In this document: in pieces, positions 23,604 through 35,013 of the stretch | Numbering within the stretch: position 1 is the first letter of the stretch | How the letters are laid out: each line of letters begins with the position of its first letter | Assembly (NCBI GenBank): GCA_013400115.1 | Contig: VXBP01004033.1 | Coordinates: 270,539-334,538, forward strand | Direction of reading: 5' to 3' | Length of the DNA: 64,000 nucleotides | DNA from: Rhinopomastus cyanomelas | Taxonomy: Eukaryota; Chordata; Aves; Bucerotiformes; Rhinopomastidae | The notes under the pieces: generated by a model | The model's database searches: none | Told to the model about the DNA's origin: nothing | Seen by the model: the letters and a program-made list of their open reading frames with translations, nothing else | Position numbers and translations under genes: made by a program

Positions 23604-25143
23604 ATTTTGCTGTCCCTTGTGTAGCCTGAAGCAAGCCCTCGAGTGGGTTCGGGCTTTCGTCACTATTAGCAGGTCCACTTCCCTCTGCTCCAAGGAGGCT
23701 GGTTCATAGTGAAACACAACGCAGGACCCTGCTGTGATTGGAAAGGTCGGCAGATCCCATTCCACTCCAATAGATGCTTTGATACTCAGCACTGAGGGGT
23801 TTGCTAAGTGCTGCAAAGATGACAAAGAGGTAGCAGCAAAGGCACCTGGGGGCTAAAATAGCAATAGGTCACTTAACAATTAGCTGTGAGAAGGCATGGA
23901 AAGTGGGCAATTATGGATGCAAAGGTCCTTCCTCTGAAACTTTACCCCCTACATCTGTAATTATACACTGTACTGCAGAAGCTGAGGGAGCAACAGCCTC
24001 CTCCTGGCATTAGTCTTAGCAGGGCGCGTGCTGGGTCGTGGAACTGACGGCACGTTTTGCTCTCTGCTGTTCCTGCACCCGGGCTTGCATCGCTCTGTTT
24101 GTGGGTGCTTTCAGAGGCTGGACAAAATGCAGGCAGGGCAGTCATAGCTTTATGCAGAGGAAAGAAAATTAAGTTCTGCGGTGTTCAGACTGGTTAAATT
24201 AAATCCTGGATAGCTTCTTCATCTGAATCTGCCATTAAATTACTACGTACTTACTCTTAAACGTTGAAAAAGGGGGAAAAAAGGCAATTAAAGGTGTTGA
24301 TGACTTTTTTTCTTGGCAGATTCCTCTGTTTGCAAATTGCTAGTCTCTAGACCCTTTTGTGGAGCATTAAAAAAAGCTGATTTGTTTGCTGTTCACGCAC
24401 CGCTTTGGATTTGAGGTGCTTTCGGTGCCAAACATAGCAGCAACGAAGCAGAAATGTCAAGAGTTGGAAGCGTTATTGATGTGTGTTTCCTTTGCTCTGA
24501 TCCAGCCCACTGTGTCCTGTTGCAGAGGCTGAGGAGGCATAAAATCAGATCGGTTTAAGCACGGTGGGAGCTCGGCTTTATTGCTTGCTGTTCCTTTGCT
24601 GTCCCTTCCGAGAGCCCCTGGGGCTCAGCAAATGCAGTGGCTGAGGTGGGGGAGCAGCAGACAGATACCCACGGGCTGCTAACAGCTGTATCACATCACT
24701 TCAGTAGGTTTCCTGGTGTAAGCCTTCGTGCTAGTAATTATCCATGTCTCCCTATCTGTGTTCTTAGGGGATGGTTATAAATAAAGAGCCGCGCTCCCTA
24801 GCATTTAATGCAGTGTCCCTCCGTGTGCTGTTTTGTTGGGCTGGGGTTTTTGTTATCTCAGCATGTACTAAAAGCAAGCAGAACATGGAATGAGAAGGGA
24901 AGAACCTTGTGTTTGTGATTGACTGATTACATATCGTACTTCCACTGCATCAAAACTTATCAATATTTCTATAGGCAGCAGTGTAGGCCGCTACCTGCCT
25001 TCTGTCGATGCTTGCTTATTGACTAGACCACCTGAAGAACGGTCATATCATCCAACAGTTGGGTTTTGCACTGTTACTATTGCTTTTGCATTATGTGGTT
25101 GTTGGCTACGTGGTTATAGTGCCGGGTCTTTCCAGGTACCTCC
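23604..25143. other. Unique non-coding stretch
   Basis: No gene or repeat family recognised. A TATAAATAAAG motif at about 24776 precedes a short GC patch; no exon can be seen near it. Confidence 0.5.
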
Positions 25144-25747
25144 ATGAAAGATACTAAAGGTCAAGCCCGTGGGCACGTTGTTGAAGGTATCTGTTGTGGA
25201 CGTACAGCTCTTAATCCAGGTTTACTCTCACAGAGACGTTCCAACGCAGTAACTCGGCGCAGTGGCTGTTGTGCCTGGGGGGAAGCCTCACAGGGCTCTC
25301 AGCTCAGGGAGTTGTCACAGGTCCCCCAGTTCTGGATGGGTGGTCTGCCTGAGAAGCTCTTCCTGTTCTACGCAGCTACATCTTCATGGGATAGATGTGC
25401 GAGTGCCCATGTCACCGGGCTCATTTCCTGCTGGCAGCAGCAGACTTTACAACATGCTCTTTGGTGTAGCGGTCCCTGTGAGGGTAAATCAAGTGGTCAT
25501 ACTTCCCAAAGATCCAATATCTGACTGCTGGTACTCCCAGAGCCCCAGTATTCCATTTGGGAAACACCACTCGATGACAGAGCGGACAGAGCTCAGACAT
25601 CAAGCACATCAACAACTATATATAAAAGAAGTCTTGCTATATATGGCCATTCCTCTCTTTGGGAAGACATTCCTTCTGTTGTTCTCCTTTGCTTATTTTA
25701 GTCACCCATTTCATACCTCCTCTTCAACACTTGACCCTTCAAGATAA
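25144..25747 (+). other. Open stretch with TATA motif, unidentified
   Basis: Two overlapping plus frames stay open here: 25144-25524 (126 codons) and 25262-25747 (161 codons, the longest plus frame outside CR1). The longer one opens at GTG; its first ATG is at 25409. It ends with a hydrophobic run (about residues 123-150, LLYMAIPLFGKTFLLLFSFA). A strong TATATATAAAAG motif at 25617-25628 lies inside it. No domain is recognisable. It could be a decayed LTR or promoter region, or chance. Confidence 0.25.
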
Positions 25748-26409
25748 CCAATCTGTGGTGATATTCCGTATTTTCTTCAGAAAACGTGGCACCTAAAAGC
25801 CTGTTAGTGCTGGAAACCTCTGATTGCCTTCATTACTAGTTTGCATGAACCCACCCTCACCTGTGTGTTCCAGGTGTGATTCCTGGGCGTGAGGAATTCT
25901 GAACTTTAAACTCATTTGCAGTTCTTTTCCCGTGACAGGCTCTTTCGTACAGTCACAGTTGGCCAGAATTTAATCAGGAGTTCCTTCTCGCTTCTTCCTG
26001 CAAGTTCTGCTTCAGCTGCAGCAGTCTGTGCACTACAGCAGCTCTGCCCAACTGCCTTATCTCAGGCACGTGTTCCTGGAGCATCGCTGGGAGCTGCTGT
26101 AGGCACTGGGCCAGGGTCAGGACTAACTCCAATGCTAGTCAATATTGCTGTCAATTAACTGGAAGAGTCTGAGTCGCTGATGCTCTATGTCCAGGTAGCA
26201 AAAACGAGGCAGAAAACAACATAAAATAGAGGGAGGCACAGTCCATAGGAAGCTCTGAATTGTTTAAGCAAAGGCCCTGAAAAATCAGCTCTCCTAACGA
26301 AAATACATGTTTTGGGGGGAGAAGATCACCTCATGCAGAGCACAGAAGGTCCTCTCAGGCAGCTGGCAGCTACTGGAAGGGAACTGTGACTCAGTGCTGG
26401 TTTGTGCAA
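25748..26409. other. Unique non-coding stretch
   Basis: No gene or repeat recognised. The last 70 bases may include a diverged extension of the following CR1. Confidence 0.5.
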
Positions 26410-26608
26410 ATGGGAACTTCTTCCCAGTGAAGGTGACAGACCAGTGGAACAGGCTGCCCAGGGTGGTTGTGGAGTCTCCTTCACTGGAGATGCTCAAGAC
26501 CCACCTGGATGTGTTCCTATGTGACTTGGTCTAGGTGATCCTGCTGTGTCAAGGGGTTGGCCTAGATGGTCTTTCAAGGTCCCTTCCAATCCCTAATGAT
26601 TCTGTGAA
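26410..26608 (+). mobile_element. CR1 3' end, group B
   Basis: It encodes the ORF2 C-terminus NGNFFPVKVTDQWNRLPRVV followed by ESPSLEMLKTHLDVFLCDLV and a stop, ahead of TCTTTCAAGGTCCCTTCCAA and an ATTCTGTGAATGA tail. It is 5'-truncated. Confidence 0.93.
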
Positions 26609-27592
26609 TGAGAGACAGCAGAGCTTCCCGCCTACCTGCTTGTGTTTGTAAGAGTAATTACTGTTGTTTGGAGATCTGTGTTTGAGAAGGGGCTTTGAAG
26701 TATTGGGTAAGGTTCAGGAAGTGGCCACAAAATGTTTGGGGTAGGGGAGAATGGTTGGGCTTTAACAACTTTGAGTAGCCTCTCTTAGATTTATCATAGA
26801 GAAGACTGTGTTCATGTAACAGAGTTTTCAGGGAAGGAAGATGCAGGAGAGGCTGGAAACCTGGAGGAAAAAGCAAACTGGAGAATAGGTAAAAATTCTC
26901 TGCTCAGAGCGTGGTTGGTCGTGGCGATGGATTTCTTGGAGGAAAAGCTGCTGAACCACTTCCTGAAGGTTTCACATTCAGCCTGGCTGCTTTTCTGTAA
27001 GAAAAGTTCTAATCAAACACTACTTTCTGGTGCTCAGTGCATGGGTTAATGATGTGAGACACAGTGACCTAAAATACGTCTTAGGATATGCGAGAATAGA
27101 TCATCCCACTCATCTTTTTTTGGCTTTAAATTCTATGAGTTGGTGGATGTCTGCTAGTGATCCAGCTTGAATAACTCTTTGTACTTTGCCCTAATTCTAC
27201 AAGTCTTTGTGCAAATTTTTCTCATTATAATCTTAAGAACACCTTATATAGCGTTCTCCTGGTCTGTTAGCTGTGTGAATCCAGCCCGTGGTGGTAGGAA
27301 TACGGTCATTTCCTCAGGCTGGACTTTGTTTTAACGCTGTGTTCTTGAAAACAAATTCTAGGAGTCATTCAGCTGTTTTTTTCACGAGAAAAGGATGATA
27401 AGTGACATTGGGCAGAAAATATGACTTAGTGCTTATGTGCTGAGCAGCACCAGTTCAGTACCTAGGAGTTCTCAAATCCTTCTGTCTTTGGAGATGGTGT
27501 ATTGGCCACCGCGAAGAGCCTTGCTGCACTGTCTGAATGTGGGTTTATTGTGGTCTCACGACTCTCTGGTTTGTCTTTAATCGTCGTAGCAT
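26609..27592. other. Unique non-coding stretch
   Basis: No gene or repeat family recognised. Confidence 0.55.
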
Positions 27593-27998
27593 GTATTGGG
27601 TTGGAAGGGACCTACAGAGTTCATCTAGTCCAACGCCCCTGCAACAAGCAGGGACACCTCTAACTAGAACAAATTGCCCAGAACCCCATCCAGCCTGAGC
27701 TTTAGTGTCTCCACGGGTGAGACCACCACCACCTCTCCAGACAACCTGTTCCAGTGATCCACCACTCTCAGATTAAAGAGCTTTCTGTCATGTCCATTCT
27801 AAGTCTACCCTTAAAACCATGACCCTTTGTCCTGCCTTTCCCTGGCGTTTTCAATCGTTCTTCCCAGCCTTCCTCTAGGCCCCTTTCAGGGACTGCAAGG
27901 TGGCTGTGAGGTCCCTCTGGAGTCTTCTCCTTCAGGCTGAACACCACCAACTCTCTCTGCCTGTCCCCATAGCAGAGGTGCTCCAGCCCTCTGAAGCC
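27593..27998 (-). mobile_element. CR1 3' portion, group C
   Basis: The left edge reads GTATTGGGTTGGAAGGGACC, then CCCCTGCAACAAGCAGGGAC, then the reversed ORF2 C-terminus up to the AGCAGAGGTGCTCCAGCCCT block. Small deletions around 27780-27830 break the frame. It is 5'-truncated at about 405 bases. Confidence 0.94.
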
Positions 27999-28252
27999 AC
28001 TGTCTATTTTCTTTTGGTTGCAGAATGTGAAATATTAGATCTAGTGACTATTTTTTGTCTGCGGGAAACATGAACAGCTTGTGAGTGTCTTCACCAACTT
28101 CTCTATGTGTGAAGTGATTGTTTTTGAAGCAGTGTAACTTATTGCTGGCATTTGCTTCACACTGAGCACACACGTGAGTACTACACTGTCGGGTCGGATC
28201 GGCTGAGTCCGTGCACACCGGTACCTGCACTATAGGGAGCCTACCGATCAGT
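27999..28252. other. Short unique stretch
   Basis: Nothing recognised between two CR1 copies of opposite orientation. Confidence 0.5.
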
Positions 28253-28514
28253 CAGCAGTGTGCCCAGGTGGCCAAGAGGGCCAGNCTTGACATTAGGAAG
28301 AGATTTTTCACTGAAGGAGTGATCCGGTTTTGGAATGGGCTACCCACAGAGGTGGTTGAGTCGCCGTCCCTGGAGGTGTTCAAGGTTAGGCTGGATGAGG
28401 TGCTGAGTGGCCTGATCTAGATGTTAGATGTTGGGTTGACTGGGTTTGTTTGGATTTAGGTTGGACTGGATGATCTTTGAGGTCTTTTCCAACCTTATCA
28501 TTACTGTGATACTG
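28253..28514 (+). mobile_element. CR1 group A with internal sequence missing at an N
   Basis: The left piece (28253-28284, CAGCAGTGTGCCCAGGTGGC) is the part of ORF2 encoding QQCAQVAKRA. After the N at 28285 the sequence resumes about 500 bases further along the element, at LDIRKRFFTEGVIRFWNGLP, and runs to EVLSGLI, the stop, the group A 3' UTR and a GTGATACTGAG tail. The two sides abut only because the interior is missing from the assembly. Confidence 0.93.
28285..28285. other. Single-N join inside CR1
   Basis: The N replaces what should be several hundred bases of CR1 ORF2, judged from intact relatives at 29.0-29.5 kb and 54.8-55.2 kb. Confidence 0.85.
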
Positions 28515-28537
28515 AGGTTAGATGTTACTGTTCTTGA

Positions 28538-28610
28538 TAGAATCACAGAATACATGGGGTTGGAAGGGACCTGGAAAGGTCACCTAGTCCAACCTCCCTA
28601 CAACAAGTGG
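28538..28610 (-). mobile_element. CR1 3' end, group C
   Basis: TAGAATCACAGAATACATGG and GGTTGGAAGGGACCTGGAAA mark a reversed 3' end of about 73 bases, ending in TACAACAAGTGG. It faces the preceding plus-strand copy tail to tail, with 23 bases between them. Confidence 0.85.
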
Positions 28611-29049
28611 AGAGTATTTTCTAAAGTGTCAAGAGGAAACTTGTTTTCTTGAATTTGGAGAGACTTGTTTTACCTTTCTGAAGATAAATTCTTCCAGCAG
28701 CGTGCCTTTGTCCCCAGATAGATAATAACCCTCCGTAGCAGAACCGATGTTCTGAGTAATTAATTGATAGCACTGATTGTCGATCGGCGTTCTTGGCTTG
28801 TGTCTTGTGTATCTGACAGAGGAACTGAAATGAAATCCTGAGGTTTGCACGCTGGGGTTTTCTGATCTGTGGAAATGATTAGAGCACAAAAGAGGACTGA
28901 GTGACAGGAGGGATAAACTGGAAGATGCTCTCTGGGAATGTTGTGCTTTGTTCCCCCAAACAGCTTCTCCAGAGCCCGGAAGTGTTTCTAATATGGAGTG
29001 TGTCGAGTACAGTGATGCTGAGTTTGTTTTGGTCCTGGTACAGGCTGTG
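28611..29049. other. Unique non-coding stretch
   Basis: No gene or repeat recognised. Confidence 0.5.
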
Positions 29050-29461
29050 CAGGGGTCAGCGAGGACAGGCTGGAGAGCTGGGCAGAGAGCAACGTAATGA
29101 GGTATGACAAGGGCAAGTACATCTGGGCAAGAACAACCCCAGGTACCAGTGTAGGCTGGGGACTGACCTGCTGGAGAGCAGTGTAGGAGAGAGGGACTTG
29201 GGGGTCCTGGTGGACAGCAGGATGACCATGAGCCAGCAATGTGCTGCTGTGGCCAAGAGGGTCAGCAGTATCCTGTGATGGATCAGAAGGGGGGGGGGTG
29301 GTTAGCAGATCAAGAGAGGTTCTTCTCCCCTTTTGCTCTGCCCTGGTGAAACCACACCTGGAGTATTGTGTCTGGTTCTGGGCTCCTCAGTTCAAGAGGG
29401 ATGTGGAGCTGCTGGAGAGGGTCCAGCGTAGGGCACCGAGGATGATGAAGGAGGTGGAGCA
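29050..29461 (+). mobile_element. CR1 ORF2 portion running into the assembly gap, group B
   Basis: It starts upstream of the thumb region (GACAGGCTGGAGAGCTGGGC) and continues through ATCTGGGCAAGAACAACCCC, CTGGTGGACAGCAGGATGAC and the block encoding RSREVLLPFCSALVKPHLEY to MMKEVE, where the N gap begins. It matches the copies at 56341 and 60622. A G10 run (29289-29298) shifts the frame. The 3' end is hidden in the gap or lost: no CR1 sequence appears on the far side. Confidence 0.94.
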
Positions 29462-29621
29462 NNNNNNNNNNNNNNNNNNNNNNNNNNNNNNNNNNNNNNN
29501 NNNNNNNNNNNNNNNNNNNNNNNNNNNNNNNNNNNNNNNNNNNNNNNNNNNNNNNNNNNNNNNNNNNNNNNNNNNNNNNNNNNNNNNNNNNNNNNNNNNN
29601 NNNNNNNNNNNNNNNNNNNNN
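29462..29621. other. Assembly gap, 160 N
   Basis: The gap begins inside a CR1 ORF2 frame. A related complete copy (56341-56930) has about 430 more bases after this point, so 160 N is probably an underestimate. Confidence 0.95.
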
Positions 29622-30016
29622 GCTTAATGAACAAGTTACACGCACTGAGCGTTCACTGGAAAAGGAAGCGTCGCTTCTCCCGTGTCTTGGAGTCCTGCAG
29701 CAGCCATGTGGTCTGCACACTGTCGTTCTGTGGGCTGTGCTCTGGTATTTGCCTTGTCAGTCTCATGGTTCCTCGCTCTGAAGCTGGGAAATATAAATGC
29801 AGCGGCAAAGAATTCCTTGTGACAGCAATTTTTGCAGGTAGAATGGCAGGGAAAGTCTTGCAGGCCGAACATCTCTTGATGTTTGACACCAGCTGGTGGA
29901 GCCTTCCTCCTCCCCTAAACTTTAGTTCAGAATGAATGATAAAATAAATGTGTACATCTGAAAAAATACACACTGAACTCCATGTGCAGATGCCTTCAGT
30001 AAAGTGGTCTGATTAA
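29622..30016. other. Unique non-coding stretch
   Basis: No CR1 on this side of the gap; no gene recognised. Confidence 0.5.
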
Positions 30017-30085
30017 CAGCAGGGGGATTGGACTAGATGATCTTTCGAGGTCCCTTCCAACCCCTAACATTCCGAGATTCTGTGA
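30017..30085 (+). mobile_element. CR1 3' terminus, group B
   Basis: CAGGGGGATTGGACTAGATG, TCTTTCGAGGTCCCTTCCAA and a GAGATTCTGTGAAC tail. It is only the last 69 bases of an element. An A11 run follows at 30096-30106. Confidence 0.88.
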
Positions 30086-30742
30086 ACACGTGGGCAAAAA
30101 AAAAAAGCTTCTTGTTCCCTGCAGCCTTTAACTGGCAGTTGTGAAAACTGAAAAGGTTCCCGTTTCCTCTTTGTTTCATTTGGTTTCCTTTATGCAGGCT
30201 TCCAGCCCTGTTTGCTACCGTGTTCCTGCTGTGGGTTTGGTTAGCTCGGAAATATTTTATAGACTGTCAGAGTGCATCTGTCTCTGATACTCTCTTGGGA
30301 AATGTGACACATGGATTATGTCTTCATGGCCAAGAAGGAGTTTGAACAGGAGCACGCTGGTTCACATTGGCACTGCTCAGCTGGATAGAGTGAGGGTTTG
30401 ACCAGGATGTGGTCGTGCTGGAAGGTAAGCAAAGGCCCTCAGGACCACGGAGATGGCAGAAGTGCAAGATCTTCCTGTAGCAGGCGTTTTGTCAGCGTTC
30501 AAGCAGTGCAGGGGGAGCTGTAAAAAGGACAGTGGTGGGCAGAGCTGACCCCTACCTTGCTTGGGCAGAACATCGGATTTATGGTCAGTAGTGTTGGGAG
30601 TCTCAGAAGTGCAGTCAATTATTTCTGCGTAACGAATCTGCCTGAAGATAATGATTTCAGGGGACTTGGTGGGGACAGGTAGTTTCCATCCTTCAGAAAG
30701 TAAATCGGGGTCAGCAAATGATACGAAGAGGCATCTTAACAG
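30086..30742. other. Unique non-coding stretch
   Basis: No gene recognised. A minus-strand frame of 148 codons (30377-30823) shows no domain and overlaps a CR1 remnant. Confidence 0.5.
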
Positions 30743-30790
30743 CTGGACTTCATCTTGGAGGTCTCTTCCAACTGTAAAGATTCTGTGATC
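30743..30790 (+). mobile_element. Probable CR1 3'-terminal remnant
   Basis: GGACTTCATCTTGGAGGTCT, CTTCCAACTGTAAAGATTC and TGTGATC match the last 48 bases of a CR1, diverged from the other groups. Confidence 0.55.
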
Positions 30791-32408
30791 TTCACGAGTG
30801 TGTGTGTTCTCAGACAGGTGCACTGTCTGTGGGGAGCAGTACCGGTGCGCGCCTAACGCTCAAACCCCTTCCCGTCACCGGTCACGGCCACTCCGGAAAA
30901 GCAACACAGGCAGCAAGAAGTGGAGATCTCTTGTTTCTAAGCAGCAGCAAAGGGTGTGCAATCCTCCATAAATTCCAAAGATGGTATTAAAGAGTGTGCA
31001 TGGCATTTAAAAAAAATTCCAGTGCTATTTCTGAGCTCCGAGGGCTGACAGCTGTTCTAGTTTTGCTTGGGGACGTTTTCACAATGTGGATTAATCAATG
31101 TTATGAACTGGGTCCGTGGGGTTTTGGGAATGTAATTGGTTTCAGATGACACTTTGCTAGTCAATCTGCGAAACAGCCGAATGTTGACACAGCTGAACAA
31201 TTCCAGCTGTTTCCACTCACCCCTTCTTTCCTCCCTGGATGCACCAGTGTTTTCCCTCGCTCTCGTCTCCCTTTCTTATTGTGACTTGGTGAAATAAATT
31301 TGTGAGCTCGGTTTCTGTCATTTCTCTCTGTTTTGGCGAAGGTTCCTCCCAGCGCGCTTTCAGAACACGCTAGTTCAGGTGTGGGGTCTTTTTGCCTGTT
31401 ACCTCTTCTGAAGCCTGTTCAGATGTCACTTGAAGGTGTAGTTTGCAAATAATTTGATAAGTTTAAATTATAATAATATTTGATAAGTTTAAATCTGCTT
31501 TGGCATTTGTTCTAGCAACCACACCTCTTCTCAAAAAAGCTGATCAAGAGTCTGATGGTAACCAAAGGCAGGGACAAGCTGTACGTGAGGGTCGTGTGCA
31601 CATGTGTGCAGGACGTGTTCCCTGCTTTGAGGCAGGGCTGCTGATAGTAAAGCTGATGATGCCTTCACACTGTGCTCTGAGACCTGAATGACTAGTAGAA
31701 ATAACTCCCCAGAAGGAAGTGGCTCATACCCTAAAAATTAATTATAGAAGTAGAAATGGTGTAGCTGACTTACTTTTCTTCCCCCCTCTGTTTACCCCAT
31801 AAGCATAGGTGAGCCTCACGTGTGTCACCCCACAAACACCTGCAGTTTCCTGACACGGTGTGTTACGTGGCAGTGAAGGAGACAGTAGATGCAGGGGAAG
31901 ACAACACTTGCTCGCGTTCCACAGCATTTTCATGCTTGATGAGCTTCAGGAGACTTCACAGCAAGGAGTACAGCCCAGCCCAGCCAGTTCTGTTAGAACC
32001 CTTGGGCACAAACCCACAGACACAATTCACAAATACAGCATTTTAATGAGGAGGCAGACCTGCTGAGGAGAAGGATGCTCTGGTGATGCTGGGAGGGTTG
32101 CTCCTCACTGTAGCTTGTAACAAGCTCATGGTTAGTTTTTTTTTTTATAGTAAATACAGCAGGGCTGATTTTCTGATTTTATTGTTATTTTCCTATTATG
32201 AAATCAGCCAAACCTGGAGGGACCTGTGCTCCCTCTTCTTTGTGTGACACTTCTGATGGCAGGCTCTCCTGATTTGAGAGTGACGTGTAAAGAAAGGTTC
32301 CAAAATATGCTCTTTGGGGACAGCAGTCAGCTCTGCTGGGTGAAACAACAGGAGCCACTGCCAGTCCCGTGTGTTGTGACAGGACAGCACGTAATGGAGT
32401 AACAATGA
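30791..32408. other. Unique non-coding stretch
   Basis: No gene or repeat family recognised. A 16-base direct repeat TTTGATAAGTTTAAAT occurs at 31453-31468 and 31479-31494, and a T11 run at 32136-32146. Confidence 0.5.
31453..31494. repeat. 16-bp direct repeat, 26-bp spacing
   Basis: TTTGATAAGTTTAAAT occurs twice exactly, separated by a 10-base AT-only spacer. Confidence 0.9.
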
Positions 32409-32648
32409 GCAGTCATGGTTGTAAGCTAGAAAAGGGTAGGTTTGGGCTGGACGTGAGGAAACAGTTTGTTACTCTGAGGGTGGGGGATCACAGATGGCTT
32501 AGAGACATGCTGGAGGCCCCATCCCTGGAGACATTCAAGATCAGGTTGGAGGGGCTCTTCAAGTTAGACATGTCCCTGCTTGTTGTAGGGGGTTGGACTA
32601 GATGGACGTTGGAGGTCCCTTCCAAGCCAATACACTATGATTCTATGG
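32409..32648 (+). mobile_element. CR1 3' end, group C
   Basis: It encodes SHGCKLEKGRFGLDVRKQFV and the LEAPSLETFKIRLEGL block, then the 3' UTR CCTGCTTGTTGTAGGGGGTT and a CACTATGATTCTATGGC tail. A deletion removes the usual WxRLPREVV segment between the two coding blocks. Confidence 0.93.
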
Positions 32649-33074
32649 CTGGTGATGTACTGTCTCCATACTGTGGCTCATGCTTTACCTACAAGTGACC
32701 TTCTTTAACTACTGCCTGCATGGACGAGAAGCCACCTCTCTGATTGTCTCACCTACAAGTGTGTAAATAGCAGATTTGTGTTATACTCTGTTTTTCAGAT
32801 AAAGTCTTGGGGTCGTTCATTCCCAGTTTGCTTTTTTCATCGGTGGGGTGTTTGGTCCTATGTGCTGTTGTGGGTTAGTAGTGGGGAGGGAGGCGCAAAT
32901 CAAGTACCCAGATCTAAGCAGGTCTTCTGTGATACTAGCAGCAAGTTGCTTTACTTCTTGTCTCCGAGGTTCCACTTGTAAGGCAGCATTAAAGGTTTTA
33001 TGTTTTACTAGGTTTTTCTATCTTTTCTTCATGACCCAGAGATTCTGGATTCTGACTATCGGTTCAAAACGGTA
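32649..33074. other. Unique non-coding stretch
   Basis: No gene or repeat recognised. Confidence 0.5.
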
Positions 33075-33158
33075 TTATAGAATCATTAGGGATTGGAAGG
33101 GACCTCCAGAGATCATCCACTCCAATCCCCCTACCACAGCAGGATCACCCAGACCAAG
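33075..33158 (-). mobile_element. CR1 3' terminus, group B
   Basis: ATAGAATCATTAGGGATTGG and AAGGGACCTCCAGAGATCAT open a reversed 3' end of 84 bases, ending with AGGATCACCCAGACCAAG. It directly abuts the tail of another minus-strand CR1, in the same orientation. Confidence 0.9.
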
Positions 33159-33570
33159 TGATCATACTGCGTTAGAAGGGACCACAGGATCATCCAGTTC
33201 CAACTCCCCCACCATGGGCAGGGACACCCCACCCTAGACCAGGCTGGCCAGAGCCCCATCCAGCCTGGCCTTAAACACCTCCAGGGATGGGCCCTCCACC
33301 ACCTCCCTGGGCAACCCATTCCAGGCTCTCACCACTCTCACGGTGAAGAACTTCCTCCTCACATCCACTCTAAATCCACCCATCTCCAGCTTTGCTCCAT
33401 TGCCCCTAGTCCTGTCANGACCTAGATACAGAACCTTACTCTTGGTCTTGTTGAACCCCATCAGCTTGGCTTGTGTCCACCTCTCCAGCCTGTCCAGGTC
33501 CCTCTGGATGGCATCCCTGCCCTCCAGCGTGTCTGCTGCACCACACAGCTTGGTGTCCTCAGCAAAGGTG
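33159..33570 (-). mobile_element. CR1 with internal sequence missing at an N
   Basis: The 3' part (33159-33417) covers the tail, the 3' UTR and the C-terminal coding block (GAKLEMGGFRVDVRRKFFTV, RVVRAWNGLPREVV). After the N the sequence (33419-33570) jumps about 600 bases upstream in the element to the block after the catalytic site (EDTKL, AIQRDLDRLERW in one frame or another, then GFNKTKSKVLYLG). The two sides cannot be contiguous in a real element. The catalytic-site motif, normally FADD, would read FAED here. Confidence 0.92.
33418..33418. other. Single-N join inside CR1
   Basis: The N links two CR1 segments that are normally several hundred bases apart, so a collapsed gap is the simplest reading; a genuine internal deletion is the alternative. 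Confidence 0.85.
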
Positions 33571-35013
33571 CTGAATTATATATATTAGAATCCTTTCCTT
33601 CCATGAGTACTAACTCTTGGTGTTCTCCATTCCATGATTTTTGGGTTCTGTCCAAAGACTGTAGCTTTCTTCTTTCTCTTTTATTACTGGGGAGCAAATG
33701 TTCCAAAGCTGAAGGTGGACAGCTCTTGGACCTTAAGCAAACATCTAAATGCTCTTGCTAGTTGTGTGTGCGACCTGAGCGATACCCCCTCAGCAAAACT
33801 GGATCTTTCGTTTCATCTGAGTGAGATTTCAGGTGAGTTGGGATTCTGTCCTTCTCTGCCGTGCTGGCACACAACTGGCTCTTAGTTAAGCAATGTCTGC
33901 AGTGGGTTGAGCAGAGAGAAATGAGCACTGATGCTGATATTAGTTCAGAAATGAAGTGACCATGTGTCTTAAAACCGAGTAGGCATTAAACAGAAGGACA
34001 GGCATGCTGTTCACTCTAATGTTCTTTTCATCAGTCTTTAAACAGCCCACAGAGGTTTTCCACTGAGCAGTCTGTGACAGATCTTTGTATCCCTAGTTCT
34101 CTCTTCTTGTGCTGGACCACCAAAGGGACCAGTTTCCTGGGAGGACAGAGGGAACCAGTAGAAAACCAGTATGGTGTGGAAAGCCTGTCTGTGCTGCTGT
34201 GTGGCTGAATTATATAATCCCAGAACTGTCAAAAGTCTACATTTCCCTGCCATGTCTCTTGTCTCCTGATGGAAATTCAGTGCAAGTAGAAAAGCAGGAG
34301 TGTGACTGTTGCCTGGGATTTGCAGACCTGCGTATGCTGGGTCAGCAGCACTAGCTGCAGCTTCGACTCAAGTCAGCTGTTCGTACCCGTGGATTTAGCA
34401 CAGAAGGGCAGATCAGACCAGTGAAGGAAAGAACAGAGTGCAGCCATGTCCTGCTTGGAAATGTGAGCATCTGGTAACATCTGCCTTTTTGAAATGGTGT
34501 GTTACTGCCATACTGGAGTTGCCATCGTTTACGTGCTAGTAGCCCGTTTGTTGTATCTTCAGACACACTTGCAGAAAGAAATGCATCTGGGGGTCCAGTG
34601 TGTTAGGTGTGATGCTTTATCAGGCTGGTGTCACTAGCTGTGAAAACCCAGACACTAACTTCTTTGGCCATTGAAGCCCAGATGATCTCAGGAGTACAAT
34701 TTTCAGGAATGGGGAAGATCTCTGAATAAGTTTCTAATCATTAGTCTGTTTCCAGTTTACTCTTTGGAAATCCCAAATCAGCAGTCACTTCAGAACTTTA
34801 GTTAAAGCCACTACATCCCATAATACTAGAGGAAGTATCTTATTCTGTAGGCAAGGGAGTCCTTTTCCTCCCTGCTGGTCTCTCCTGTTAAGCTGCTGAT
34901 AGAGGTGGCTCTGAGCAAAGCAGCAATGCCCTCCATCGGTACCTGCTCCACGTTTGTATTCCTGGGCTACAAGCCTATCCTTTTACTAGCCTTTGTTTTT
35001 GCCAAAAGAGGGA
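33571..35013. other. Unique non-coding stretch
   Basis: No gene or repeat family recognised in about 1.4 kb. Confidence 0.55.

Noticed and set aside
30086..30106. A11 run after a CR1 3' end read as a LINE poly-A tail
   Set aside because: CR1 ends in its own short repeat, not poly-A, and the tail is already present before the run.
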